DNA of 64,000 nt, taken from NCBI GenBank assembly GCA_034522175.1, contig JAXHLQ010000001.1, positions 310,001 to 374,000 on the forward strand, given 5' to 3'. Shown piece after piece: positions 1 to 8,218 of the stretch. The DNA is from JAIPDZ01 sp034522175 (GTDB taxonomy: Bacteria > Desulfobacterota > DSM-4660 > Desulfatiglandales > Desulfatiglandaceae). The notes beneath the pieces are model-generated. The model saw only the letters and a program-made list of their open reading frames with translations, had not been told where the DNA came from and searched no databases. Position 1 is the first letter of the stretch. The number at the start of each line of letters is the position of its first letter. Both the position numbers and the translations under genes were made by a program.

Positions 1-224
1 ACATCCGATTCCGTCAAGACGCCTTTCTGTTGAGCGAGCCCGGCGCCGTATGCTTGGAGTTCTCGAAACTCCTCTTTCAGCTGCTGTTTCTTGAAAGCGA
101 GAAACATTTCTCTGAAAAGCACGCTCCTGTTCTTTGCCAGTTTTTTTGCCAGCCTGTCATATTCCTCGGCCATGTCCTGCGGCATGGAAATCGTCAAGGC
201 TGCACGCGTTTTTTTGGTTTTCAT
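1..224 (-). CDS. Ribbon-helix-helix (CopG/Arc-type) regulator or antitoxin, 3' end outside window
   Basis: The reading frame starts at an ATG (224-222) preceded by a GGGAGG ribosome site and is still open at the window edge (74 codons seen). The product begins MKTKKTRAALTISMPQDMAE, then has a basic helix and a Lys/Gln-rich helix. A short beta strand of the type RAALTISMP followed by two helices is the layout of ribbon-helix-helix DNA-binding proteins, which often act as antitoxins or plasmid copy regulators. A perfect 6-bp inverted repeat lies 19 bases upstream and fits self-repression. No toxin partner is visible because the next gene is outside the window. The + strand ORFs over this stretch are shadows. 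Confidence 0.65.
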   Translation of the reverse strand, partial: MKTKKTRAALTISMPQDMAEEYDRLAKKLAKNRSVLFREMFLAFKKQQLKEEFRELQAYGAGLAQQKGVLTESD

Positions 225-242
225 TGAGATACCTCCCAGATA

Positions 243-259
243 GTATGACAACATCATAC
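243..259. promoter_or_regulatory. Inverted repeat, probable operator of the ribbon-helix-helix gene
   Basis: GTATGA-CAACA-TCATAC is a perfect 6-bp inverted repeat with a 5-base spacer, 19 bases upstream of the start codon of the regulator at 224. Ribbon-helix-helix dimers commonly bind such short symmetric sites in their own promoter. The role is inferred from position. Confidence 0.45.
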
Positions 260-366
260 AGGTTTAGAAGCCAGTGGTCAAGGGCCAGGTTCGACTTAGG
301 TTCATCCCGGGAGCTACCCAGGCAGTATTGATGTGAGCGGCAAATTGAATTAACAAAAATAAAAAC

Positions 367-393
367 TTGACAAAAGTATTTTATTTATATAAT
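367..393 (+). promoter_or_regulatory. Sigma70-like promoter candidate
   Basis: TTGACA at 367-372 and TATAAT at 388-393 both match consensus exactly, but the spacer is only 15 bases instead of about 17. It lies in an AT-rich block and points toward the small gene at 789, about 400 bases away. Such matches arise by chance in AT-rich DNA, so this is tentative. Confidence 0.3.
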
Positions 394-788
394 TTCTTAT
401 TAATATTATTGAATATATGATGAGAAGGGTAATTTATAAAATCATTACTGAAAATTTATTAACTTTTTTCAACCAGGATCTGCTGACCCGTTTGGAGTTT
501 CAACGGCCATGGTGAAAAAGGCTGCCTGTATCGTACCTCAAAGTCATAAAAGACGATTTTTTATTTTTTGATTTTCCCTCCCTTTTTTGAGCGCTTTTTC
601 TTTGAATATTTCCATGTCTTTCAGCCTCATCATAATATCCAAGCAAAACAAACCTTAGCCGAAGTCCTCTGAGAGAAAAGCTTTAGACTTTTGGAAAGTA
701 ACGATTTCCTTTTCCGTATTGCATTGATCTCTCATTAAGACATTCAGGCAATTCCCTCCCGAGGGTAAAATCGTAACAAGGAGTAATC

Positions 789-956
789 ATGAACGAGTAT
801 ACACGTCGTCAATTGGAAGAAGAACTGAAGAAAATGCTTACCGATCTTGCTCAAACTGAATGTGAAGAGGAGCAACCAAAAACCCCACCTGGTACCGGCA
901 ATTTTATTCTCCGGCGGACAGGTAAAAAAGACAAGCGGTTTTCAATCAACCTTTAA
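789..956 (+). CDS. Small hypothetical protein, 55 aa
   Basis: The ORF starts at ATG 789 with an AAGGAG ribosome site 7-8 bases upstream. The product begins MNEYTRRQLEEELKKML. It has an acidic amphipathic N-terminal helix, a Pro/Thr/Gly-rich middle (PKTPPGTG) and a basic tail. I do not recognise the family. Its stop is 5 bases before the methyltransferase start at 962, so the two are probably translationally coupled and made from one mRNA. Confidence 0.5.
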   Translation: MNEYTRRQLEEELKKMLTDLAQTECEEEQPKTPPGTGNFILRRTGKKDKRFSINL

Positions 957-961
957 CCCGT

Positions 962-1738
962 ATGGGTCGGCGAGGGCAGGAACCAAAGATAAACCGACGA
1001 TCTCATAGCAACCTGAGAAGAAGAGTGGAAAGCGTGTTCGGCGAAAAATTAAAAGGGGCGGCTGGTTTTGCTTCTGCCAAAAAGGCTGAAATCTTCGAAT
1101 ATGGGGTGCACGTTTACCGTCCGTGCCACCCCAAAATCAGAAAACTCAAGCGTTCGCATGCCCCATCTTTTCACGGAATTAGGCCCTGGCCATCGAGCTG
1201 GTTGTTGATGGATTTCTTAGACCGCCAGGGGCTGCGCAAAGGTGTGCGTGTCATGGAATTAGGCTGCGGTTGGGGGCTGGCGGGTATCTATTGTGCAAGA
1301 AATCATGACGCCGAAGTAACAAGCGTTGACATTGATTCAGAAGTCTTCCCGTATTTGCAGATGCACACACAGATCAATCACGTCCAAGTCTCAACCATGC
1401 AGCTGGGGTTCGATGATTTGATGGGCGATCATCTGAAAAGCATCGACGTAATGATCGGCGCAGATATTTGCTTTTGGGATTCACTGGCCCATTCTCTGAA
1501 AAGCCTTATATTCCGCGCATTGGGGGAAGGGGTCCAATTTGTAGTTCTCGCCGATCCCGGAAGATCGAGTTTCGAAAAACTCGGCAGACATTTCGTCCAA
1601 AAAGGAACAGGGGATGTTCACGGCCGGTTTGTAGAAAGACCCTACGCCATTCAAGGCCGGATCCTGAGAATCGGCTCTATGCCAACCCCGCGATTTGGGG
1701 CGAGAACGGATGAACGCAAGAAGGGATTTCTTTCATAA
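962..1738 (+). CDS. SAM-dependent methyltransferase, METTL21/Methyltransf_16-like
   Basis: The 258-aa product has the class I methyltransferase motif I ELGCGWGLAGIYCA near residues 97-110, a motif II acidic residue in VTSVDID (about 120) and a motif IV-like stretch IDVMIGADICFWDS (about 160-173). This arrangement resembles the protein/Lys methyltransferase 16 group (METTL21, NNT1). The substrate cannot be told from sequence. The start lacks a good ribosome site of its own; it lies 5 bases after the 55-aa ORF, which suggests coupling. The first 60 residues are basic and may include an over-extended start. It ends at the bidirectional terminator shared with the convergent cold-shock gene. Confidence 0.65.
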   Translation: MGRRGQEPKINRRSHSNLRRRVESVFGEKLKGAAGFASAKKAEIFEYGVHVYRPCHPKIRKLKRSHAPSFHGIRPWPSSWLLMDFLDRQGLRKGVRVMELGCGWGLAGIYCARNHDAEVTSVDIDSEVFPYLQMHTQINHVQVSTMQLGFDDLMGDHLKSIDVMIGADICFWDSLAHSLKSLIFRALGEGVQFVVLADPGRSSFEKLGRHFVQKGTGDVHGRFVERPYAIQGRILRIGSMPTPRFGARTDERKKGFLS

Positions 1739-1772
1739 AAAAGGGCATCCCATCTGCTGATGAGATACCCTT
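1737..1772 (-). terminator. Rho-independent terminator of the cold-shock gene, shared with the convergent methyltransferase
   Basis: On the - strand AAGGGTATCTCATC and GATGGGATGCCCTT pair through a 4-base loop, with two G-U pairs, and are followed by TTTTTT. The G-U pairs and the T-run both favour the - strand. It lies 25 bases after the cold-shock stop and overlaps the methyltransferase stop. Confidence 0.75.
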
Positions 1773-1796
1773 ATTTCAGTTCAGAGAAATGGACCC

Positions 1797-1997
1797 CTAA
1801 ACCACGGTGACATTCGTCGCAGCAGGTCCTTTTTGCCCTTGCTCCACGTCAAAGGTGACATGATCACCTTCTTTAAGCGATTTGAAGCCGGTTGAGTTTA
1901 TGCCTGAATGATGAACAAATACATCCGGGCCATCTTCCTGCTCAATGAACCCAAAACCCTTCTTGTCACTAAACCACTTCACGATTCCATTTGCCAT
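1797..1997 (-). CDS. Cold-shock domain protein (CspA family)
   Basis: The 66-aa product MANGIVKWFSDKKGFGFI... carries both RNA-binding motifs of the family, KGFGFI (RNP1) and DVFVHHS (RNP2), and ends in GPAATNVTVV. It is the full length of a CspA-type RNA chaperone that melts mRNA structure in the cytoplasm. I chose ATG 1997 because an AGGAGG site lies 8 bases upstream; the in-frame ATG at 2015 would place the ribosome site inside the gene. A leader of roughly 120 bases follows the likely promoter, as is usual for cold-shock mRNAs. It stands alone and ends at its own terminator. Confidence 0.93.
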   Translation of the reverse strand: MANGIVKWFSDKKGFGFIEQEDGPDVFVHHSGINSTGFKSLKEGDHVTFDVEQGQKGPAATNVTVV

Positions 1998-2080
1998 AGT
2001 AACCCCTCCTTTCAAATAAATTTACATGTTTTCAGACTTAAGGATGTCACCCCTGACAAATAGATCTTTCCTTCAGAACG

Positions 2081-2106
2081 AAAAAAGCGCGCCCATAAAG
2101 GCGAGC
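2081..2106 (-). terminator. Hairpin plus T-run in front of the cold-shock gene
   Basis: On the - strand GC-T-CGCC pairs with GGCG-C-GC and is followed by TTTTTT (2086-2081), which is terminator-like. It sits upstream of the cold-shock start, only about 11 bases after the presumed transcription start. It could end read-through from upstream, act as a leader structure, or attenuate a longer transcript. Confidence 0.45.
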
Positions 2107-2123
2107 CCTCATGATTAGACGAC

Positions 2124-2152
2124 AACCTACTCTGCCTGTGTTGAAAAGTCAA
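2124..2152 (-). promoter_or_regulatory. Promoter candidate for the cold-shock gene
   Basis: On the - strand TTGACT (2152-2147), a 17-base spacer and TAGGTT (2129-2124) form a plausible sigma70 promoter. It would give a leader of about 120 bases before the ATG at 1997. Confidence 0.4.
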
Positions 2153-2651
2153 GTCGTTTAAGGTGGAGAGGCCATACCCGAGCTATGCCATGTTTCGATT
2201 TCCGGGCATCATATTCTTGTCCTTTAATCTCCGAATCATGATGGCAACAAGAAAGGCGAAAGCATCTCAGCTCATTACGGTGCATAAATGATTTTCCTCC
2301 AATCCCGTCCGGTATTGGCCGTCCGCCTTAGGAATGGCCCGTCAATTCGTATTCCCCCACTGAAGACCCCCCACACCGCATCAGAGATGCCCGATCAATG
2401 GTCATATCTGACCATTGATCGTATATGGCCAATTTTTGCCCCGGTTCATCCCTCCCTCGTTTGTCGCTTGCCCAGAATATTTATCAAAAAATCAATCGGT
2501 TAGACTCATTGATAGTGCAATTAGTGACTCCGGCATGAAGCTTGAATTGGTAATTAAGAAAACGGCTTTATGTTTGGCAGTAGCTCAGGCTGAGAAATTC
2601 CTAATTTATTCTGGCGCTTGGTCACGTCGCTTCCGGAAAAGGAGAACTCTC
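2153..2651. other. Non-coding stretch with a long palindrome
   Basis: No gene is supported here. The + strand frame open from 2415 runs into the monooxygenase gene but has no ribosome site before 2652. The notable element is the perfect palindrome at 2392-2421. Confidence 0.5.
2392..2421. repeat. Perfect 13-bp inverted repeat
   Basis: CGATCAATGGTCA, then TATC, then TGACCATTGATCG: 13 of 13 bases pair across a 4-base loop. It lies about 230 bases upstream of the ABM monooxygenase. There is no T-run, so it is more likely an operator or a palindromic element than a terminator. Confidence 0.7.
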
Positions 2652-2981
2652 ATGATCCTTCTCTTTATAACAATGAATGTGCTTCCAGAAAAGCAGAAAG
2701 AGATGACACAAACGCTTCTCTCCATGATTGAACCAACGGCAAATAAGAAGGGTTGCCTGAGCTATGACGTCTTTTGCGATATCGAAGACAAAAACGTTCT
2801 AAGCCTGCTGGAGACTTGGGAAAACCGTGAATACCTGCAACATCATTTAAGGTCCAAGAGCTTTGGCGTCTTGCTTGGCACAAAGAGTCTTTTGAGTGAA
2901 CCCCTGAGAATTCAGATTCACACGGTTTCCCATTCCGAAGACATGGAGGCCATTAAGGCTGTTAGAGGTAACAAAATCTGA
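2652..2981 (+). CDS. Antibiotic biosynthesis monooxygenase (ABM) domain protein
   Basis: The 109-aa product starts MILLFITMNVLPEKQKEM and follows the dimeric ferredoxin-like ABM fold: strand, helix with the MTQTLLSMIEPTANKKGCLSY segment, then strands including LLETWENREYLQHHL. This superfamily (PF03992) covers quinol and heme mono-oxygenases and many proteins of unknown substrate. ATG 2652 was chosen because GGAGAA precedes it and because it matches the start of the paralogue at 39262-38927, to which it is clearly similar over its whole length. The upstream part of the open frame lacks a ribosome site and any family likeness. Confidence 0.8.
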   Translation: MILLFITMNVLPEKQKEMTQTLLSMIEPTANKKGCLSYDVFCDIEDKNVLSLLETWENREYLQHHLRSKSFGVLLGTKSLLSEPLRIQIHTVSHSEDMEAIKAVRGNKI

Positions 2982-3016
2982 TTTTTTCAGCGCAGGTCGG
3001 CAAGGAGTCTCCCTAT

Positions 3017-3103
3017 ATGACGGATCAGTTATCGGATAGTGTAGATGACCTCATTCGACTCATGCATGATGAGGCCATCGCTGGCAAAAACATCACAACC
3101 TAA
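3017..3103 (+). CDS. Possible 28-aa peptide
   Basis: A short frame MTDQLSDSVDDLIRLMHDEA... begins 9 bases after an AAGGAG site and ends 18 bases before the next gene. The acidic amphipathic helix resembles small antitoxin or adaptor peptides, but I do not recognise it. It could also be a leader to the gene at 3122. Confidence 0.3.
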   Translation: MTDQLSDSVDDLIRLMHDEAIAGKNITT

Positions 3104-3121
3104 TTTAAGGAGGTATTACTG

Positions 3122-3472
3122 ATGAAACCAGAAACTGCAGGAAAACTGAAGTATGGCGGTTGGGGTCTTGTTTGTGGGGCAGTGATTGCAATGATCATCG
3201 GCTTTGCGTGGGGGGGGTGGACAACCTCCAGCACAACCGAAACGATGAGTGAAGAAGCGGTCGTGGCGAGTCAGGCCGCGATCTGCGTCGCCCGGTTTAT
3301 GAAGCAACCGAATCATGAGGAGAAACTTAAAGAATTGGGGGAATTGGATTCATGGAAGAGAGCTGAATTCATTAAAAAGGGTGGCTGGGGTAAAATGCCT
3401 GGACAGGAAGAGTCTGACTATGCTGTATGCCGAGCATGCGCCGATGGGCTTGAACTTCTGATGGAAAAGTAA
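3122..3472 (+). CDS. Hypothetical single-pass membrane protein
   Basis: The 116-aa product has a basic start (MKPETAGKLKYGG), one hydrophobic span at about residues 13-31 rich in Gly/Ala/Ile, and a soluble C-terminal part of about 80 residues with three Cys (AAICVARF, AVCRACADG). A strong TAAGGAGGT site precedes the ATG. By charge the C-terminal part is predicted outside the cytoplasm. CRAC could bind metal or form a disulfide. I do not recognise the family. A strong hairpin follows the stop by 19 bases. Confidence 0.7.
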   Translation: MKPETAGKLKYGGWGLVCGAVIAMIIGFAWGGWTTSSTTETMSEEAVVASQAAICVARFMKQPNHEEKLKELGELDSWKRAEFIKKGGWGKMPGQEESDYAVCRACADGLELLMEK

Positions 3473-3490
3473 GTTTGGTGGTCAAAGATA

Positions 3491-3526
3491 GTGTCCATCC
3501 AGATACATATATTTCTGGATGGGCAC
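3491..3526 (+). terminator. Hairpin after the membrane-protein gene
   Basis: GTGTCCATCCAG pairs with CTGGATGGGCAC across a 12-base loop, 12 pairs with one G-U. There is no T-run on either side, so it may be a Rho-type end, an mRNA-stabilising structure or a weak terminator. Confidence 0.45.
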
Positions 3527-3607
3527 AAGGTTAACCATCTTTGGTAGGGTCATAGAGAGAAGAACTCTATGGGCATTGAATTGAGGTATTTTGGAGAGGA
3601 AAATGAG

Positions 3608-3727
3608 ATGGGAGAAAAGGGAAAGAAGGATAAAGGCAGACGCGAGGAACAGAAAAAGGGCAAACAAACACTAAAGGAAAAGCGGAAACAAAAAAAGGAA
3701 AAAGCCAAATCCGTTTGGGAAAATTAG
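3608..3727 (+). CDS. Small Lys-rich protein, 39 aa
   Basis: ATG 3608 follows a GGAGAGG site by 7-8 bases. The product is almost only Lys, Glu, Gln and Arg, starting MGEKGKKDKGRREEQKKGK and ending KSVWEN. Very small, highly charged proteins like this recur in Desulfobacterota and related genomes and may bind nucleic acid, but no function is established that I can name. It lies 30 bases before the glycosyltransferase and may share its transcript. Confidence 0.55.
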   Translation: MGEKGKKDKGRREEQKKGKQTLKEKRKQKKEKAKSVWEN

Positions 3728-3757
3728 AAATAAATGTAAAACAAAAAGGTAGTAGTT

Positions 3758-6064
3758 GTGACATCTGTTAGTAAGTATTACGATGGAATCGATTCGGTTG
3801 CCGTGATCGGCAACTATTCGCCCCGCCAGTGCGGTATCGCGACCTTCACCACAGATCTGGTTGAAGGCATAACAGCCGAAGCCCCTGATATTTCCTGCTG
3901 GGCGGCTGTCATGAATGATAAATCCGAGGGCTATGCATATCCGGACAAAGTGCGCTTTGAGATCAATCAGAACAAGTTGAGCGATTATACTGTCGCATCT
4001 CAATTTCTCAATATTCGGCAGACAGATATTGTCTGTGTGCAGCATGAATACGGGCTTTTCGGTGGTCCGGCCGGCAGCCATCTGTTGAAACTGTTGGGCG
4101 ATCTGCGCATGCCGGTGGTAACGACCTTACACACGGTTTTGAAGGACCCTACGCCGGAATATCGTGCCGTCATGTGTAAGCTTTCCGATCTGTCTGACAA
4201 ACTAATAGTGATGAGCCATAAGGCAGTCGATTTCCTCAAAGAGGTTTATGCCGTTTCCGATGAAAAGATTGTCTTCATCCATCACGGCATTCCGGATACG
4301 CCATTTATCGATCCCAGCTTCTACAAGGACAAGTTCGGGGTGGAAGGCAAAAAGGTATTGCTCACGTTTGGACTTCTTTCCCCAAATAAGGGTATTGAAA
4401 CTGTATTGCAGGCACTTCCGGCAGTCATCAAAGAACATCCTGATGTGGTTTATATTATCCTGGGAGCAACACATCCGAATATTTTGAAATTTCATGGCGA
4501 TGCATACCGTATCATGTTGCAGCAGCTTGTGCACAAACTCGATATCGGTGAGCATGTCATTTTTCAGAATCGTTTTGTTGAACTAAAAGAGTTATGTGAG
4601 TTTCTCGGTATCGCCGATATCTACGTGACCCCTTATCTTGATGAAGCTCAGATTACCTCCGGGAGTCTTGCCTATGCCATGGGAACGGGCAAACCCGTCA
4701 TTTCAACCCCATACTGGTATGCGACCGAGATGCTTGCCGAAAACAGGGGACGCATTGTGCCCTTCCGCGACCCGGATGCAATGGCGGAACAAATCATCGA
4801 CCTGCTGGACAATGATGTTGAACGGCACGCCATGCGTAAGAAAGCCTATATATTCAGCCGCGACGCGGTCTGGAAAGAGGTATCCCGAAAATATCTTCAG
4901 GTTTTCAGGGAGGTTCAGCTGAGCAGGATCCGGAACCCCCGTCCCCGGCACGCCTATGTTGAAACCATCAATGCCATCACCAATTTTGAGCTCCCGGAGA
5001 TCAAGCTCGATTACTTGAAAGCACTCACCGATGATACCGGCATCCTGCAACATGCCAACTATACCATTCCCGATCGCACCCATGGCTACTGCACCGATGA
5101 TAATGCCAGAGCGTTACTAATTGCCGCCATGGGTCAAAAACACCTGCCGACAAACGGCTTGGGACTTGATTCTCTCAGCGGTCATTATCTCGGATTTCTT
5201 CTGTATGCCTATAATGACAAAAATGGGCGTTTTCGCAATTTTATGACCTATTCGCGGCAGTGGATGGAAGAAATCGGGTCCGAGGATTCACATGGCAGGG
5301 CGCTATGGTGTCTTGGCAAAGCGGTGGCGTTTCTTGACAATCCCGGGCATCTCGCCATGAGCACAACCCTCTTCAACAAGGCTCTGAGGGCTGTCGAGAA
5401 TTTCCATTCGCCCCGCGCCATCGCTTTTTGCCTGGTGGGGATGAATGCCTACCTGGATAAATTTGCCGGCGACAGTGATGTGCGCAGGATTCGAGAAGTT
5501 CTTGCCGACAGGCTTTTCAAACAATTTCAAAACAATGCAACGGACGGTTGGCCCTGGCTTGAAAACGCTTTGAATTATGCCAACGGCAAACTGCCCCATG
5601 CCCTGCTGCTGTCCGGCCACCGGATGGAACGCAACGACCTGATCGATATGGGACTCAAGTCCCTCAAGTGGCTGATTTCCATTCAAACCGAAGACAATCA
5701 CTTTGTTCCCATCGGCAGCAACGGCTGGTATGAAAAGGGCGGAACCAGAGCCCGTTTCGATCAGCAGCCCATCGAAGCCAAAGCCATGGTTGAAGCCTGC
5801 GCTGAAGCCTTTAATATCACCCGAGACCACACATGGTTTGAAAATGCGGTCATGTGCTTTAACTGGTTTCTCGGACATAATGACCTGAATATGTCGCTCT
5901 ACGATCCCAAAACCGGCGGATGTCGGGATGGGTTGATGGCGGACGGCATCAACCAGAATGAAGGCGCCGAGTCCTCCCTTGCCTGGCTTCTTTCGCTGAT
6001 GACATTGCAAAAACTTTATGCCGACAAGATATTGGTCGAGCCGTCGTCGCACAAAACCGCTTGA
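3758..6064 (+). CDS. GT4-type glycosyltransferase with C-terminal (alpha/alpha) toroid-like domain
   Basis: The 768-aa product has a GT-B glycosyltransferase in residues 1-400: an N-terminal Rossmann part with GNYSPRQCGIATF, a nucleotide-sugar half with FGLLSPNKGIETV (about 205) and the E-x7-E-like region EAQITSGSLAYAMGTGKPVI (about 295-315). Residues 415-760 form a second, mostly helical domain (DRTHGYCTDDNARALL, GRALWCLGKA, GWPWLENALNYANGKLPHA) resembling six-hairpin glycosidase-like toroids. Such two-domain proteins are cytosolic and found beside GH130 enzymes. Start is GTG 3758; no better start lies downstream. The stop overlaps the next gene's leader, so the pair is an operon. Donor and acceptor sugars are unknown; mannose is a guess from the GH130 neighbours. 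Confidence 0.8.
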   Translation: MTSVSKYYDGIDSVAVIGNYSPRQCGIATFTTDLVEGITAEAPDISCWAAVMNDKSEGYAYPDKVRFEINQNKLSDYTVASQFLNIRQTDIVCVQHEYGLFGGPAGSHLLKLLGDLRMPVVTTLHTVLKDPTPEYRAVMCKLSDLSDKLIVMSHKAVDFLKEVYAVSDEKIVFIHHGIPDTPFIDPSFYKDKFGVEGKKVLLTFGLLSPNKGIETVLQALPAVIKEHPDVVYIILGATHPNILKFHGDAYRIMLQQLVHKLDIGEHVIFQNRFVELKELCEFLGIADIYVTPYLDEAQITSGSLAYAMGTGKPVISTPYWYATEMLAENRGRIVPFRDPDAMAEQIIDLLDNDVERHAMRKKAYIFSRDAVWKEVSRKYLQVFREVQLSRIRNPRPRHAYVETINAITNFELPEIKLDYLKALTDDTGILQHANYTIPDRTHGYCTDDNARALLIAAMGQKHLPTNGLGLDSLSGHYLGFLLYAYNDKNGRFRNFMTYSRQWMEEIGSEDSHGRALWCLGKAVAFLDNPGHLAMSTTLFNKALRAVENFHSPRAIAFCLVGMNAYLDKFAGDSDVRRIREVLADRLFKQFQNNATDGWPWLENALNYANGKLPHALLLSGHRMERNDLIDMGLKSLKWLISIQTEDNHFVPIGSNGWYEKGGTRARFDQQPIEAKAMVEACAEAFNITRDHTWFENAVMCFNWFLGHNDLNMSLYDPKTGGCRDGLMADGINQNEGAESSLAWLLSLMTLQKLYADKILVEPSSHKTA

Positions 6065-6078
6065 CGAAAGGATCCGTC

Positions 6079-7116
6079 ATGCACATTGCCATGCTCTCGC
6101 CCATTGCCTGGCGCACACCGCCGCGACATTACGGGCCATGGGAAAGCGTGGCCTCCCTTTTAACCGAGGCGCTGGTATCGTGCGGTCATGATGTCACCTT
6201 GTTTGCCACCGCGGATTCAAAAACCAGCGGCAAGCTGCATGCCGTTTGTCCGCGGGGCTATGAGGAAGACCGCTCGCTCATACCAAAAGTCTGGGAGTGC
6301 CTGCACATTTCAGAACTCTTTGAGCATGCCGATGCATACGACATCATCCACAACCATTTTGATTTCCTGCCTTTGACCTATACCGGCCTGACCGCTACTC
6401 CGGTGGTGACCACCATTCACGGATTTTCATCGCCCGGGATTCTGCCGGTTTACAAGAAATACAACAACAGAGCGTTCTATGTTTCCATCAGCGACGCCGA
6501 TCGATCGCCGGATCTTGATTATATCAAAACCATCCATCACGGCATTGATATCAGTCAGTTTACTTTTCAGACTGCCCCTGACGATACCCTGCTCTTTTTT
6601 GGGCGCATTCACAATGACAAGGGTGCCCGCGAGGCCCTGAACATCGCCACGGCCTGTAACAAAAAACTGATATTGGCGGGTATTATCCAGGACCAGCCTT
6701 ATTATGACCAATTCGTCGCTCCTCACATCGACAACGGCAAGGTGATCTATGCCGGCAGCGTCGGACCGGTTGAACGCAACCGGCTGCTCGGCAAGGCCTG
6801 CGCCCTGTTACACCCCATACAGTTTGACGAGCCTTTCGGTCTGTCCGTTATCGAATCCATGGCCTGCGGTACGCCCGTGATCGCCTTTGATAGGGGCAGC
6901 ATGCCTGAACTTATCCAAAACGGCAAAAACGGCTTTTTGGTCAACAACGTGGACGAGGCGATCGAGGCTGTGGCCGGTATAAAGGAGATCGACCGCGCAG
7001 CCTGTCGTCGCCATGTCGAACGGCATTTCACTGTCGATCGGATGGTCGATCAATACGTAGACCTCTATGACATGATAATCAGGTCAGATATGACCAAGGG
7101 AAGTCCCTTAACTTGA
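6079..7116 (+). CDS. GT4 family glycosyltransferase
   Basis: The 345-aa product starts MHIAMLSPIAWRTPPRHYGP, the typical acceptor-side start of a compact GT4 group. Later motifs are FFGRIHNDKGAREAL (donor domain start), ILAGIIQDQPYY and FDEPFGLSVIESMACGTPVI, which holds the E-x7-E signature for a retaining GT-B enzyme. I chose ATG 6079, which has AAAGGA 8 bases upstream, over a TTG start at 6061. It lies 14 bases after the previous stop and is followed by the GH130 gene 64 bases on. The four genes probably act together in building and recycling one glycan; the sugar is not identifiable. Confidence 0.85.
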   Translation: MHIAMLSPIAWRTPPRHYGPWESVASLLTEALVSCGHDVTLFATADSKTSGKLHAVCPRGYEEDRSLIPKVWECLHISELFEHADAYDIIHNHFDFLPLTYTGLTATPVVTTIHGFSSPGILPVYKKYNNRAFYVSISDADRSPDLDYIKTIHHGIDISQFTFQTAPDDTLLFFGRIHNDKGAREALNIATACNKKLILAGIIQDQPYYDQFVAPHIDNGKVIYAGSVGPVERNRLLGKACALLHPIQFDEPFGLSVIESMACGTPVIAFDRGSMPELIQNGKNGFLVNNVDEAIEAVAGIKEIDRAACRRHVERHFTVDRMVDQYVDLYDMIIRSDMTKGSPLT

Positions 7117-7180
7117 TTGTGCAGGCCCTGTTGAATCAATGGGGCCTTGTACTTCTTCCACGAAATGGACCAGGCCCATA

Positions 7181-8122
7181 ATGAATAGACATCACCCCGT
7201 CATCACACGGTTTGAGAAAAACCCCATACTGACGAAAAGGGATGTGCCCTATCCGGTCGCTACCGTTCACAATGCAGGCATCGTTAAACACGACGATCGT
7301 TACATTATGCTTTTCAGGTCGCATCTTCGAAACGGGCGATCCATCATCGGCAGGGCCGACAGCGTGGATGGTTTTTCATTCACGGTTCATCCCGAACCCT
7401 TTCTTGTGCCTTCAACGGATACTATTTTTGCCGAATATGAAGCGTTCGGCATCGAAGACATGAGGATTTCCCTGGTAGAAAGCGAGTACCTGCTGACCTA
7501 CAGCGCCTATTCCCGCCACGGCGTTCGGATTGTTCTGGCGCGGACCCGGGATTTTGAAAAGGTGGAACGTATTGCGCTGATCACCCAGTCCGACTTCCGC
7601 AACGTGGTCATTTTCCCTGAAAAAATCGGTAACCGGTATGTGCGTCTGGACCGGCCGCATTCGGAAATATCACCCTGGTCCATTTGGATTTCCTATTCTC
7701 CGGACCTGGTTCACTGGGGCAATTCCCGGGTAATCATGAAGCCGGTTCCCTATCACTGGGATGAAATGAAGATCGGGCCCGGCGCACCGCCATTTAAAAC
7801 CGACAAAGGCTGGCTTCATATTTACCACGGCGTCTTTAAGACCATGTCCGGAACCGTGTATCGCCTCGGCGCGGCCCTGCATGCCCTTGAGGATCCCGCC
7901 AACATCGTCGGTGTTTCCGATCAATGGATATTGCAGCCTGAGGATCCCTGGGAGGTCAGCGGCTATGTGCCCAATGTTGTTTTTACCTGCGGCGCTGTTC
8001 CTGAAGACGACGGTACGGTAAAAATATACTGGGGCGGAGCGGATACGGTCATGTGTGCCGGCACGGCCGTCATTGATGATTTGGTGTCGCTCTGCCTATC
8101 GGTTTCCCGGGCGCCGTTGTAG
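7181..8122 (+). CDS. GH130 family beta-mannoside phosphorylase/glycosidase (short form)
   Basis: The 313-aa product shows the five-bladed propeller pattern of GH130: RFEKNPILTKRDVPYPVATV, HNAGIVKHDDRYIMLFRSH, the catalytic-loop equivalent EAFGIEDMRISLV with the acidic Asp, and KIGPGAPPFKTDKGWLHIYHG. GH130 enzymes attack beta-mannosidic bonds, usually by phosphorolysis giving mannose-1-phosphate, in the cytosol. The start is placed at ATG 7181 (MNRHHPVITRF); the upstream 14 codons do not fit the family. Its longer paralogue follows. Linkage specificity (beta-1,2 or beta-1,4) cannot be read by eye. Confidence 0.85.
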   Translation: MNRHHPVITRFEKNPILTKRDVPYPVATVHNAGIVKHDDRYIMLFRSHLRNGRSIIGRADSVDGFSFTVHPEPFLVPSTDTIFAEYEAFGIEDMRISLVESEYLLTYSAYSRHGVRIVLARTRDFEKVERIALITQSDFRNVVIFPEKIGNRYVRLDRPHSEISPWSIWISYSPDLVHWGNSRVIMKPVPYHWDEMKIGPGAPPFKTDKGWLHIYHGVFKTMSGTVYRLGAALHALEDPANIVGVSDQWILQPEDPWEVSGYVPNVVFTCGAVPEDDGTVKIYWGGADTVMCAGTAVIDDLVSLCLSVSRAPL

Positions 8123-8218
8123 ATGACTACTGCCGGATCATCTCGGATTGAAACATCGCCTTCGATGTAAGGCTGGAATTGGAAGTTATTTTTGCGCGAA
8201 CCCTGAGGGCAGAAACAT

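Larger units (their letters stand above)
225..788. other. Non-coding, AT-rich stretch between divergent small genes
   Basis: Apart from the inverted repeat at 243-259 and a promoter-like site at 367-393, I see no gene here. Bases 345-470 are very AT-rich. The part at 480-780 has no open frame with a ribosome site on either strand and no clear hairpin plus T-run. Confidence 0.5.

Noticed and set aside
5303..6052. 249-aa - strand ORF opposite the first glycosyltransferase
   Set aside because: No motif, no ribosome site, and the + strand frame continues through with coherent domain sequence.
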